Origin: Thamnaconus septentrionalis
Lineage: Eukaryota; Chordata; Actinopteri; Tetraodontiformes; Monacanthidae
Reading direction: 5' to 3'
NCBI GenBank assembly: GCA_009823395.1
Contig: CM020514.1
Location: forward strand, 4,342,966-4,406,965
Length of the DNA stretch: 64,000 nt
Part shown: piece after piece, positions 39,458-53,065 of the stretch
Position numbering within the stretch: position 1 is the first letter of the stretch
Layout: every line of letters begins with the position of its first letter
Notes under the pieces: model-generated
The model's database searches: none
What the model was told of the DNA's origin: nothing
Seen by the model: the letters and a program-made list of their open reading frames with translations, nothing else
Position numbers and translations under genes: made by a program

Positions 39458-42400
39458 ATGTCTGAGAACGATGAATATGGAGAAGGGCTGTGCTACCAGG
39501 GAGCTCCCAACAGCATCCCGCCGAGAGCGGCAGGCGGCAGGCGGAGCGGCATCATTCTTCCCCGCGGCGGCCAGGACACCGAGGCCACCCTCCAGGATTC
39601 GATGAAGGCGGCACCTCGCCGTAGCAGTATAATTAAGGTAACGAGAGATTTTTTTTTTTTTTTTTTTTAAATAAAACCATCGTACTTTCTTTTCCTCAAA
39701 CTCAGTCTTAAAAAAACAAACAAAACAAAAAACTTGGCCGTTGCAATAAATGCAATTTAGGGGAACGTCATGAGCTAGCTTTACATGGTTAACTGGTTAC
39801 AGCAACTCGCCTAACACTGAGGGGAAACCTTAAGTTCATGTAAAATACTTCAACAAACATGAGATTTTCATAGGATCCATCCTCTCAGGACCGTCGGAGG
39901 TACAAAATGACAATTTATTATGAGTTTCATTGCAGGCATACTGCAATTTAAAGTGGCAAGGCTGCATGTCAGATGAAGAGAAACACGGCAAAGCAGTTCT
40001 AATTCTGCACAGGCGTTCGTAAATAATATACACAAACAACAGTGTGCTATTTCTGGAAAACAGACGGGGTATTTTCCACAAAAAAAAATGACTACCACCA
40101 ACTATTTGTGACCGTTTCTGTTGAAATTTTTGCCTCAGAAAATGGGGAATTGCTCGTTAGCTATTTCATGTTAGTGAACTGACTTTTGCATAACTGCTAG
40201 CAAACTTTACTATGAAGATATCTCTTTGTTTAATGTCAGCTAACTAGATAATGATTGGAAAAAAATATAGATCTGGATTTGTGTATCATTCAAAGCTGAA
40301 GCACAGTCCTCAACTATCTACCAACTTGCAGCATCATCTGGGGGTAACATGAGTTGCATGTAATGTAAGTCGGTTTAACTAGAAGTGGGGATGAGACGTG
40401 CTTCCAAAAAAATTCAATGAGCAGAGGAGGAGACACACATGTAGAAAAAAGGAGAAATCCCCTACACCCCAAAACAATTTGCAACCTGATTAACATGATT
40501 AACACATTATTTTCCCTCAGTTCTTGTTGCCAGTGAAAACTTACAGAGCTTCATCTATCGCTTACATTATCTGCTGGGTGGTCAAGCTTTACAGTCTGGC
40601 ACCACGATTTTGCCCAGTTTACCCGTATTGCATGCGCTATAGTTAAAAAGCTTACTTTAAAGAGAAATTACTTTTTGTACTCTCCTTACTTAAAATTTTG
40701 CAACTATTGGGATGTAATCAATTGAGATAAGCTGGGGTTTTTCTGTCAGACTGTATGTCACTGTAGAGAAGTAGGCTACAGGGAAGGAGAAGGTCTTGTT
40801 ACATGGTGGTGTTTTGTTGCTATTTTCATCTTATATGGCTTTTTTTGGTTTGTTTACACATAATATATAGTGCTTTAGTCGTCCACGCATAATTGTGTTG
40901 TTTTTTTGTTTGTTGCTGCCACCTACTTTTAACTGGAACAATATTTTTGCACCACCTTCAAGGGCTCAAAACTTCCATTGTTCAGGACTTCCATTACATT
41001 ATTTTATGTATAGACACCCACACTGCAAAAACACATAGATTCAAATCCACAGGTGAAGAATATAAGGAGATAGCACAGTGTCATTTGATGAACGCTCTGG
41101 TTAAGACCCACAACATTAGAATTCTGCACAGCATTTGAAATGATAAACTGAATGGCATCCTTCTGACTGCAGAGACCTCTCACCTACTGACTAACCTACA
41201 TCAGTGTGGTGTCATGGTTTTCCATCCTTACCTGGGCTCACGTTACAGGTCACAGAGACTCAACCTAACGGCAGGTGGGATCGTATTTTGGGATCATTAA
41301 ATTTAATGTTGAAAAAATATCAGAGTAGATGCCTCACCACTTCAGGTTATGTTTCCCTAATTTAACATTCATGTAGAATTTGTAGGAAGGTAAGGTGGAA
41401 ACAATTGATGCACTGCTTCCTGGTTAATGGGCTTCTTAGTCTGTCCCCCCCGTTGATGTTGAAACAGAGCACCTTAATCATTGTCGGTTTGTGAGATTCA
41501 GATTTTTAACACTGTGCTAGTCAGATGAACAAAGTACCCTTTCATTGTTGCTGAGGGAGATGTAAATGAGGGGCTGGACAGATGACAGAAATGATGTCAG
41601 TGACAGGCACAATCAGCTGTGACAGTTAGAGCTTTGTGTCAAATGTTTATATTTTTCAAAAGTAACCATCGTAGTTTATTTCTTTTCTAAAAATAAAATA
41701 AAATACAAACAATCAATAAAACAAGCATGCAAATAAAGATAGCCAGAAACACAAATTCAGATATTATTATTATTATTCTTGTGATATATGAATTGAGCAC
41801 ATGAACACTGACGATGCAGAAAGTACAACAATAAATAATAAATTGACAGAAATTTTCATCAAGAACAGCTGTTACTAATGGGTTTTCAAATAAAAAAGAA
41901 AATGAAAGAATGATCCCCAGATAAAGGTCTAAATGGCTCCTTAGGGTTTGTAAACTTTATAAATCTTCAAACTATATTTTGAATTAAAAGTATCTTATCA
42001 AAATGAAAAGGATTAGTACCTGCCCAGACCACATTGCAGTAATTTCTAAAAAATTAATATAACCAGCTATCACTTCAAATGACAGTAAGAGCAGATAAGA
42101 AAACTAATTTGACTCAGTATTTTAATCAATTTGTGTTACCTACTAGAAATGTTATTAATTTTAGGGATGGAACTGGAGTAATTTGGGGTCTTTAGAGACA
42201 GTCAGTGGTGTCTTTCTATTTTTTATGTTTGCTGCCAGACATGAACATAATCATGTGTTATTCCACCCTGTATTGATATCTGGGATCAGCTTGTGCTCTG
42301 GGGCGTTTATTTCATGCTGTTCCATTTTCAGCTTTCAATTGGCCGCATTGCTTATAACAATGTTTAATAAGGTTTATTCCAGTACCAGTAGCTTTGCTGA

Positions 42401-45400
42401 TGCTGTACTACTTAAGGGATTTGTTGACTATGAGTTGGAGGGTGTGTCCAGCACAGCATACTGAAATAGATTTGTGTTCTTAAATTGCTGCCAGATTGCT
42501 GCCACCATTTTGGACTTATTGTCTAGCTTTTTTAATTTTGCAAGGCACGATATTACCCTCCTATTTCCTTCTGTCCTTGTCTTGATATTCGCAGGAATAC
42601 GCCATTCCTCTGGAAGTATGGAGGGAAGGTTAGAGGTCTTATGGCCTTATCTACAAAGCGTTTGCGCAAATGGAACACAAAAATTGCATCCTATCAACTT
42701 AACGTACACAAGGGTGAAATGCGGTGCAAATTGCGATGATTCGAAAATAGTGTCATGGCTGCTGCAGTCTCATTTGAATATATTTTAACTGATTATTTAC
42801 ATACATTTTGCACAAAATGACACCTTCTTCTATGCAATTAAGGCTCATTAGAAATAGCACAGAGTAGTTTTGATGGGAAATAAATTGTCCACCAATATAC
42901 ACACTTACGTGTTGTTTATTCATGACGCATCCATCATAAATAAATGTCTCTAACAAACATGTTGCAAGCAAAAGGCAGTCTTGTGTGGGAACACTTTAAA
43001 CTTATACATTTAATACAGCATATGTCTCACATACTTTTAACTTGTACCTGATAAGGAGCAAGTGATGTATTGGTAACAAAAGGAGTCCAAATAATTTGAT
43101 GGAAATGAACATAATCATACTATAAAGGGGTGAAATCAAAGACACCCCCAAAAAAATAAAATAAAAAATTAATCAGACTGGTCCATTTTGCCAAAATGTT
43201 ATTGTAGCAAAATAATACTGTGGCCCCCACATGCTTGTCCGCATGCCTGATGCATTCTTCCATTGAAATGATGAATGTTGTCCTTTGGGATCTCCTCCCA
43301 TATGTGGACCAGGGTGTCACTGAGCTGACTGGAAACCTAGCGCCGCACAGGTCACCTGTGGCGTACTTGCCAATTCTGCTCATCTATGACAAATTCCACT
43401 GGAGCTCTATAGTGCTGGCCATTGAGCACATGGCCCTCAAGCCACCCTCGTGGAGTCTTTTTCTGATTATATCGGTCAGAAGCGTTCACACCAGTGGCCT
43501 GCCCATTTTTTCACCCCAACTGGTCAAAGCAGATGACAGCCTTTAGGAGTCCGGATCTGCTCCAGGTTTCTTCCTACAGCAGAGTTTTCCTGGCTGCTGT
43601 TGCACCTTGCTAGCTTAGAGGCTTCAGTTGGTTTTCTTATGATTATACATAGCACTTTGAGACGCCTTTGGTTGTGATTTAGCGGTACAAATAAAAGTTG
43701 AGTTGAGTTTATGGACCTTCTAGGGCCCTATCAAGCTCTCCTAGAGTGACTACATGCTTGCTGGAATCTCCTCAGTGCTCTTGAGACGGTGCTGGGAGAC
43801 ACAGTAAACCTTCTTGTAATGCGGCTCGTTTTTGATGTGCCTTCCTGTAAGGACTACATGACTACCTATCATGCTATCAATAGAGATGTTGATCCAAGCC
43901 AAATGAAAAACCGTGGCAGTAAAAGTTGGTCAGTAAAAATCATCCAGAACAGATGAGGAGGAACAAAAATATCAGTGGTCAACTCATTGTTTCCTCTCCA
44001 GTGCACCTGTTGGTAATTCAATTAACAATAAAGCAGCAGAAACTGATTAACAACCCCCTCTGCTACTTAACTGACCAGATCAATATCCCTTAAATCTGAC
44101 ACGCGCAAAACCACATGAGCTCATGTACCAAAAGGAACCCAGGGCCCTCTGCATCAGCATAGGGTCTGACAATGGGTCTGAGGATTTCCTCCTCGTACCT
44201 AAAAGCATTGAAGACACAGCACATGAAGGTCTGTGCAGGGCTCCAAGGATGTGTCTCCCCAGACCATCATTGATCCACCCCCAAGCCGGTCATGCTTGAG
44301 GATGTGTGGCAATGACTTGGTTTTTCAGCAGTTCAGTTCACAATGCCCGCCTGACAATAGACTTCCTGTGGCTGAATAATGTCACTCTTTTGGACCATCC
44401 TGCATGGTCCCGTGATCTAAATCCAATTGAGAACGTTTGGGAAATGATGGCAAAGGAAGGACACTGTGGTTGACAGATACAGCATTGCCGTTGTCAAATC
44501 AACAGAGCCAGACAACGAGACCCAACATAACACCTGCCACCCAACCTTCAGGCCACCTACTCCAACTTAATACAGGAAATACAAAAGACAGAAAATAAAA
44601 TAACTCTTTGATCCAGATGGTATTGGTGGGTGGAACTATGGATTTCCATTTCAACAGAATTAACCTCTTGGCCTTGCGGGTTGAAAATGTAATTAAATCT
44701 TTTAGCTGTAGAAAAAACAGATTATGAGGGCCACACAACAACAAGAGTTAACAAAGCATGAGGGCAATATCTTGTCCAGCTACCATGGTCAGTGTAACAA
44801 ACACTTAAAACCAAAATGTTTTCAATGAGGGACAACTCCAAAGAATGTGCACATACCTTGCAATGTCTTGTTGGCATCTGTCACAAAATGAGACACAGTG
44901 TCAAACATTTATGCAAATGTTGCTTTATATAGTGAGCCCAACGTAAGGCTTGGCATTGCATACAACTCTGTCTAGCACAAATTGAAGACTTGTGCACTCT
45001 CCTCAAGATTTACACCCATACCCCATCTATGAATGTCACTCCTAAATCTGTCTCCCAGACCATTTTAAGAGTAGCAGAGAAGTCAAGATAAAGTTCATAA
45101 ATATTTGATTACATCAACGATATGGCTCCCCTTAATAAGGCGAGAGGTCACGGGTACATCTCAAAATTTGAAGTATCAGCTGGGAATTCTGGGAAAGTGG
45201 TACAAGCCCAGTACCACATTTTAAGGTATCCAAAAAAGCGAAAATGTATCCCCTTGTTGTTGAAAAGATGAAAAAATTAAGTCAACATACATGTCTCTTA
45301 TGGTTTTATGCCCAGCTTTGCCCATAGAGCAAAAATATTGTCTAGTAAAGACGGAGGGAAGGTATGATTAGCTGACAAAGGAGCTCCAACAGAAGATGTA

Positions 45401-48400
45401 AGCTGGCTAAAATGGCATCTCTTGTCTTAAGCCCAATTTTTAAGACAAGAGGACACAATCACGTTTGTAGTATAACCCAAAGTAGAGAAGTGAGGGGCTC
45501 AGATGACTTTTACAGTAATTCACACCACAGCCCTTGTTAGCCAACTCACATAAGCAAGTGTGCCAATGTCTAAATATCAGTGAAGCTAACTGAAGTACTT
45601 CCTAGTATGTTAAAATAGTTCTCTCATCTCTCTTTTTTTACAGGATACATCAGTGCAGAAGATTGGTGTGTGCAGGAAGAAAACTGTGTCTTTCAGCAGC
45701 ATGCCCTCTGAGAAGAAAGTATGTAGATTGACACAATAGCAAAATAATAATTAGTCAATCAAAGTATAAGATATTGTTGGTGATGTTCCATCGCAGGTCA
45801 GCAGTGCAGCAGACTGTTTAGCATTCATGCAGGGTGGGTGTGAACTTAAGAAGATTAGGCCCAATTCCAGGGTTTACTGTCGTTTCTACACGCTGGACGC
45901 AGACCTCACCTGTTTAAGGTGGGAGCCATCTAAGAAGGATGGAGACCGTGCTCGGCTAGATGTCTCGAGCATCCGGGAGGTTCGTACTGGAAAGAGTACA
46001 GAGACGTTCCTCCATAATGGTCTTCTTTCTGAGAACCTAACTGATGAAGGAGCCTTCTCTATCATACATGGAGATGACTACCAGGTAACCAGACATATTT
46101 AAACATATACATATATGTTTTACAGCTAGCAGTCCTGGTAAATGACATACACTGGTTCCCCTCCATTTTGCTTAAAATGTTCTATTAATTCCCACAGACT
46201 CTGGATTTGGTTGCATTCTCAGCAGATGTGGCCAAAATCTGGGTAACAGGACTACGCTATTTGTTGGCACATCCATCAATTATTGGGGGTGATATTGGAC
46301 GAAGGGGATTGGGTGAAAAGGGTTTCACATTACAATGTAGTGTGGGTGGAGATATGAGAAGGGAATGGCTTGCAGCAGAGTTTGCCCTGGTGGATGAAGA
46401 CAGCTATGGATTTGTCTCAGAAGATGTGGCTGTTGCCACAATCTGTAAATTGTGTCCTGGCATCAAAAAAATCAAGGTAAGAAGATTTTTAAGAGGAATA
46501 CTAATCGTGCATGTATGTACACACATTTTTATGTCTGTTCTTGCAGACATAAAGTAATTGTTCCCTGAAAACACGGCACACTATTAGCATTGTGACTGTT
46601 TAGAACCTTGACATTAGCCAAACAATATTTTTTTTTTTCGATTTCACTACATTTAGAACCTTGACAGGAGGCTTGTTTTTTATAATTCTTAATTCTTGTA
46701 GTCCAAGGTTTGTTGTTGGAAAAGTAGGAAACGGTTTCTTCTGCCACAACATTTCTGCAGAAGTAGATGTCATTAATGCCCACATTGTTGTTGAATTCAC
46801 ATACAACTTATGATATAAAGAAGTAGCATCATCTATTTTTCTGGGAGCTACTTCCATTTGCAAAATTTTATTTTCAGTCTTATCCATCTTGTTTTCAACA
46901 AATTTTCCATTATTCCTGAGCTATCTTTAATCAAGTCTCTTTATACTCAATCCAAAGGTATGTTTGCACTTTAAGGAGATCCAGCAAAGCAAGGAAAAGC
47001 TTACTTCCCATGTAACACTTGAGGAGTTCCAGGAAGCCTTCTGTGAGATTTGTACTCGGCCTGATATTTATTTTTTATTGGTGCAACTGTCAAAAGACCG
47101 TGAGTGTCTGGATCCTCATGACCTCCGTCTATTCTTGGAGACAGAGCAAGGTTTGTCACTAGCATCTGTCGATGACTACTTGGAGCTCCTAAGGCGCTGG
47201 GAGCCCTCAGCCCAGGGTAGAGAAAGGGGACTGCTTGGTCTTGATGGATTTACCCGCTACCTGCAGTCTCCAGAATGTCAGCTTTTTGACCAAGATCACC
47301 TCAGAGTTTGTCAGGACATGGACATGCCTCTAACTCACTATTACATAAGGTGTGTATCTTGGCAAGGGATTGTCGATTCAAGCAGACCTAATATTCATGT
47401 GTGTTGATGTTCTGATTCCTTCGATCTACTCACAAAAGTTTTGCTTTTCATTTTTTACGCTTTAAACTTTATATCAAGAAAAAAGTTTTTATAAGGATCT
47501 CCTTATTGATAAATAAAACGGTTGTGTTGATTTTGTCTTTTTCAGTACGTCATACCGCTCCTACCTGCTTGATGACCAGGTTCATGGCAGGGCAGACCTG
47601 GGAGGGTTGATTAAAGCCCTGCAGTCTGGTTGTCGATGTGTTGAACTAGGAGTGACAGATGGCCCTGAGGGAGAACCGCTCCTTGGGGTTGACTGTGGAC
47701 CAGACGTCTCCCACCACTCTCATCATCAACAACATCACAGCCACCACGCACTTGTCACATTTAAATCTGCTCTGGAAGTGGTGAATAAATATGCATTCCT
47801 TACTTCTCAGTATCCACTCTTGATGTACCTGTGCCAGCGTTGCTCTCTTTCCCAGCAGCGAATTATGGCACAACACATAAAGACAGTGTTTGGCTCTTGT
47901 CTGTACACTCTGGATACCCTATCTGCCAGCTCGTGTGGACAAACCATGACGTTACCTTCACCTGAGCATCTGAAAGGACGCATCCTGATAGTGGGCAAGA
48001 AGCTCCCCATTGAGCAGGAAGAGTCCGATGGGGAGGTATCTGAAGAGGATGAGGAAATTGGAGGAGGGGGGCCGCTGGCAGGCCGGCGAATGACAATTCC
48101 TGGTGAGGAAGAGCTTGGTATGGTCTTGGTGGTGCCTCCACCCTCCCAACCCAGGAAGCTTCGCCTTCACAGAGAGCTGTCGGAGCTGGTGGCTATAGCT
48201 CGTGTGGGCAGCCACAGTTTCTATGCTGAAGGAGCCAATCACAAACATGCTCAGCAACTGGAGCCGCTGAGTTGCAACCCTTCTTCCCCTAGTACACCCA
48301 CACTTCCTGAGGCACCATATTGGACTCTTTGCTCACTGGGTGAAGGAGAGGCAGGTAGATTAATTACTGAGTGCCCAGAAAACCTTGTTACGTTCACCAA

Positions 48401-51400
48401 ACATACTCTAACCAGGGTACGACCAAGTTCCGTACGTCTGGACTCTAGCAATCCTAACCCGCAAGGATATTGGAAAGGGGGGCTTCAACTTGTGGCCTTG
48501 AACCAACAGACCCCTGGCGCTATGCTAGACATTAACAAAGGACGGTTCTCACAGAATGGAGGATGTGGTTATGTTCTTCGACCTGCTGTAATGAGGGATG
48601 AAGTGTCATATTTCACTGCTCATACACAGGGCTGTGTTCCAGGAGTGCCGCCTCAGATGCTTCGAATTAAGGTGATTGTTTGTAATATTTAGACGTCCAT
48701 TTACACAGTTGGCACAGTAGTTCTTTTAAACCATGTTTTTCATTGTAACTTATTAATGAAATTGTGGTCCATTGTGCAGGTTATCTGTGCCCATAACTTG
48801 CCAAAACCTCTTGGATCCGGTGCCAAGGGTGAAGTCATTGACCCGTATGTGGTTCTGGAGCTGCATGGTGTGCCAGCGGATTGTACTGAACATCGAACTC
48901 GTACTGCTGCTCAAAATCAGAGTAGTCCACTTTATGATGAGACCTTTGAGTTCCAAGTAAGCTCTGTACATCACTTTACAGTCACCTTAGTTCCTCCTTT
49001 GTGGAGTTGTTTGTGTTTTTGTTTGTTGCCTTTGGTTTATTTCTGACTTTTGAAACTTTGAAACAAATAATGCAATTTACTAGTACTACAAAATGACCAA
49101 ATGCTGAAGCTGAAAGGTACATTGCCAGATGAGACCATATAAAAAGTGCACATCTCTGCAACTTGAAGGTCTGCTAACCACCTTTTTACTATCCAAGGCT
49201 ATTTACCTGTTCAGCTATCTGCCTTTGCTTGCAAATGAGTTCCAGAGAAATTCTATTAGTCAGTCTCAAATAAATGCCTCTGATTTTGATTCAATGGCCC
49301 TTTACCGTAACTCCAATAAGTAATATTGTATGGTCTGACCAGTAGGAACCCTGATGGTGGTCTGCGCCTTCAGAGAAGGCCTAGAAATTTCCTAGACCAA
49401 AAATAGGAGTATTAAAGAAAAACATTATTATTATTATTATTATTATAAAAATTTAATTTAATTTAATTTAATTCAATGAATATATTTTATCCCATAAACA
49501 TGAGCCTGCTGTCAAGTTCACATCAGTAATGGAAGTGTCACTATCCTGAAAAGATGTTTCCAAATCAGAATAGTCAGAATCTATCAAGACCTAGTTAGCT
49601 GTGACATGACCTTGCTCAATGGCCGTGTCAAGAAGGTGTAAGCAAGCTGTGCAAAGGTTTACAAAAGAAACCTTTAAAAAAAAAAAAAGTCAGTCAAAAA
49701 ACTGAACTGAAGGTGCCACAAAAGAACAAATGCGATGTGTGGCAATCGGATGTGAGGGGTTTAGTGGTATTATAATTGGAGAATGTGCTGCAAGTGTGAT
49801 GATGAAAAACTTCAACGAACAAAACTCCAACAAAATCAAGATGTGGTGCTGGGACTGAGGGAAATGAGACGGCAAAGGGCGAAGAGGCTTTTCTCACCTC
49901 ACAGAACACTGGCCAGGTGTTCCGAGTTGCACTAATCAGAGCCCTGTGCTCCAATCAGCTCAGGATATGAGGAGACACACACACACACACGCACACACAC
50001 ACTGAAGAGAAGGTTAGATATAGCAGCTCCTATGAACGAACAGCGCCACGTACCCAACCAGACACAAAGGAATACTATGAAGTCGTACCCTTAATTAAGT
50101 TGGCCTAAACCCCGTGCTCTCTTGAACTACCCCGTAGCTGCAAATAATAACTAGGGCAAACCCTCCTCCCAGCCCTCTTTCATTTGCATGCAATAAGAAA
50201 ATGGCAAGGACTTCAACATTTGACGGAAATATTCCAACACTCCCCGGCTTCGTGCACGATGTGCAGACACCTTGTTATGTTTGACGTTAAGCTGCTTTAG
50301 CACTTGGAAGAGAAGGTGTGAGGAGAAATTTAAACACTAAAGGTGCTCTCACCAGTGACTTCGCAGCAATTGTACGCTAAGGGTACGCTGCTGAATAGCG
50401 AGTGGTCTGGCACAATACAGTGAAAGAGAGAGAGCACCGGACCTTGACCGAGGGAGTGGTCACACACACGGTCCACGATCAGGCGTTCAAATGGTTGATT
50501 GATTGCCGGCATTGGTGAATCTGACTGGGCTGACACGTTAGTTGGAATGTGTGGCAAAGTTTTATATGTATGAATTATAAAAACATAAAATTCTAATTCT
50601 CACCTGAATCCATTCACAATCTTGCATTTCTCCGTATCTCTCTGAGCTCCTTCACATTGTCACTTCTGCATGCACCCCCAATGAAAATAATGTCTTTTAA
50701 AAATAAAATGCATTATTTTTTATTTATTCTGATTACAAATGTAACAGTATTGCAAATGACAGAACAGAGAACTCTCGGCAGTGTTGTTTTGTTTTTCGTA
50801 TTTTTTTTTTTGGTGCCGTGGAGTAGGTAAAATAAGCAAACTGTGAGTTACATTTTTATTGACAAATGAAATTTCATGTATTTCCACAAATATTTTAATT
50901 ATATATTTTGATTGATAAATCCATCACTGAATGTTAAAAATCTAATTTTATATATAGGCATCAAAATCAATGAAATGTTCTTTGATTTCTTTTGGGAGTA
51001 ATATTTAATAACAAAATGTTTGAAATGGAAAATTAGACCATATGTAGGTTTATTTTTGTTTGGGGTCATAGCAGCGCCGCCATTGTTTGATTTGTTTATT
51101 TGGTCCCTCTAGGTCAATATGCCGGAACTTGCCTTGCTGCGCTTTGTGGTACTTGATGACGACTACATCGGAGATGATTTCATCGGCCAGTACACTGTGG
51201 CCTTTGATTGCCTTCAACCCGGATATCGCAACGTGCCGCTGTTAGGCATAGCGGGAAATCCATTGGCTCACACCAGTCTGTTCGTGCATGTGGCCATCAC
51301 GAATCGGCGAGGGGGTGGGAAGGCCCAGCGGCGGGGTCTGTCAGTCAGGAGGGTGGGCCGGAGAGGCCGGGAATACATCACTCTGAGGCACTGTGGGATC

Positions 51401-53033
51401 AAGGTGCTGGACGACACTTTCAAATTGGCGAGTGTCCCTCTCAAAGAGGCAACCGACCTGCGAGAGGATGCACAGGTGAGGGCAAAATGGTGTGAAATTA
51501 TGTTTGTGATGTATATTTGAGGTATTTGTGGTTTTTATACGACCTTGTGACTGGCTACGTGTGGTAACGCAATCAGACTTTAGCCATCCAAGCCTCTAAG
51601 CGTATGAAGAAAAGGCAACCAAATGACAAACAGGAAAAAGCATTGGAGTTTCATTTGTACAGGATGATGTCCATTAAGTCATACATTGAAGTTCGTCTTG
51701 CCTTTTGTTAAATTATTATCTTAATCAATTTTAATGTGTTTGTCAATTGAGATTTTTTTTAAGTACCTTGACAATTTCCACAGATTTCTTGTGTCTGCCT
51801 CAGAAACGTCATCCTCATATCAGGGGTGCGATGTACCGCATCAGCTGATGTTATTGAGGCACTAAAGTCACTAACTAGAACAACACAAACACTTTTTGAG
51901 ATTTTGCCTGTAAACATTCCATAAAAGTAATGGCATCATACAACTGGATTAACTGCCGAGCTGAAGGATAGGGGTCAACGCGTGCTCTCAGGAACATTTC
52001 AATGGTTTTTGACAAATGGAATCGCCCAACTGTCACCTTTTGTTCATTGTTCTCTTTCACTAATTCATCTCCACTTTCTTTCTTTTTTTCTCAGACTGCC
52101 ACGACCAGTTTCAAAGAGCAGTGTGGGCTCCCCACCGTGACTAAGCTAAAGGAGTGCATTCAAAGCCTAGCCACCAGACTGCAGAGCCCAGAGGGCACAA
52201 TGGGGGCAACCATGGTGTTAAAGGGTGACTATCCATATCTGGAACCCATTGCCAACCTCTCTGAGTCGACGCGCAAAGTGATAACTGCCTATGAGACGGT
52301 CAGTGAGACTAATGATCCTAACAGTGTGCACACAGCTGCATATGGAAAACTCCTACTTTGTCTTGTTTTTGAGTCACTTCCTGCTGAACACTGACACAGT
52401 AAAATATTCTCTCTTGCACATATTTTCATGTTACATTATCATTTATTTCAGTTAAATTCATTTTTTTTTAGCTTTAGTTAAAAAAAAAAAAAAAACATGT
52501 TTTCCCAAGCTCTTTAGCTGTTTTCATCCTTCCTATCCTTTTAGATGATCTGTGCCCTCAAGCAGCTGCTTGAGAATGCAGATGCCATTCAGGAGAAGAT
52601 TGTCCACGTGCAGAAAGAAGGTAAACTTTATAGAAATGAAGCGAGCTGAATTAAGTGAGTACTCTGGACTGAAGGAAGAAAACGTGTTTTGAATTGCTCT
52701 AGGAAAAAAATTCCAGGTTTTTCTTATTTATTTATTTTTGTTTTTGCCACATACGTATGAAACCAACAAAAATACTTTGGGGGTGATTTTTGCCTTTGGT
52801 GTAAAACGGGGGCATTTTCAGAATGCTTGGCAGCTATGTGGAAAAAAATTGTAGTGAGCGCTTCGTTATTTTTATTTTAGATTAAATGCATAGTCATCAA
52901 CACCTGTTTTTTCAGGTGGAAGTGTGAAATGTGCTAATACTGTATAACACAAACAAGAAGCAAGCTGTTGGCAAATGTAACCTTCATTATTAGTTCATTT
53001 ATTTATTATTTAACCCGTAACAGCCTGCAAACA

Positions 53034-53065
<32 letters not shown>

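Larger units (their letters stand above)
39638..45643 (+). other. plcl1 intron 1
   Basis: A 6-kb intron with GTAACG donor and 'tttttttacag' acceptor. It holds transposon scraps (see 42.7-45.5 kb) and AT-rich DNA. No exon on either strand could be supported in 39.7-42.7 kb. Confidence 0.8.
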
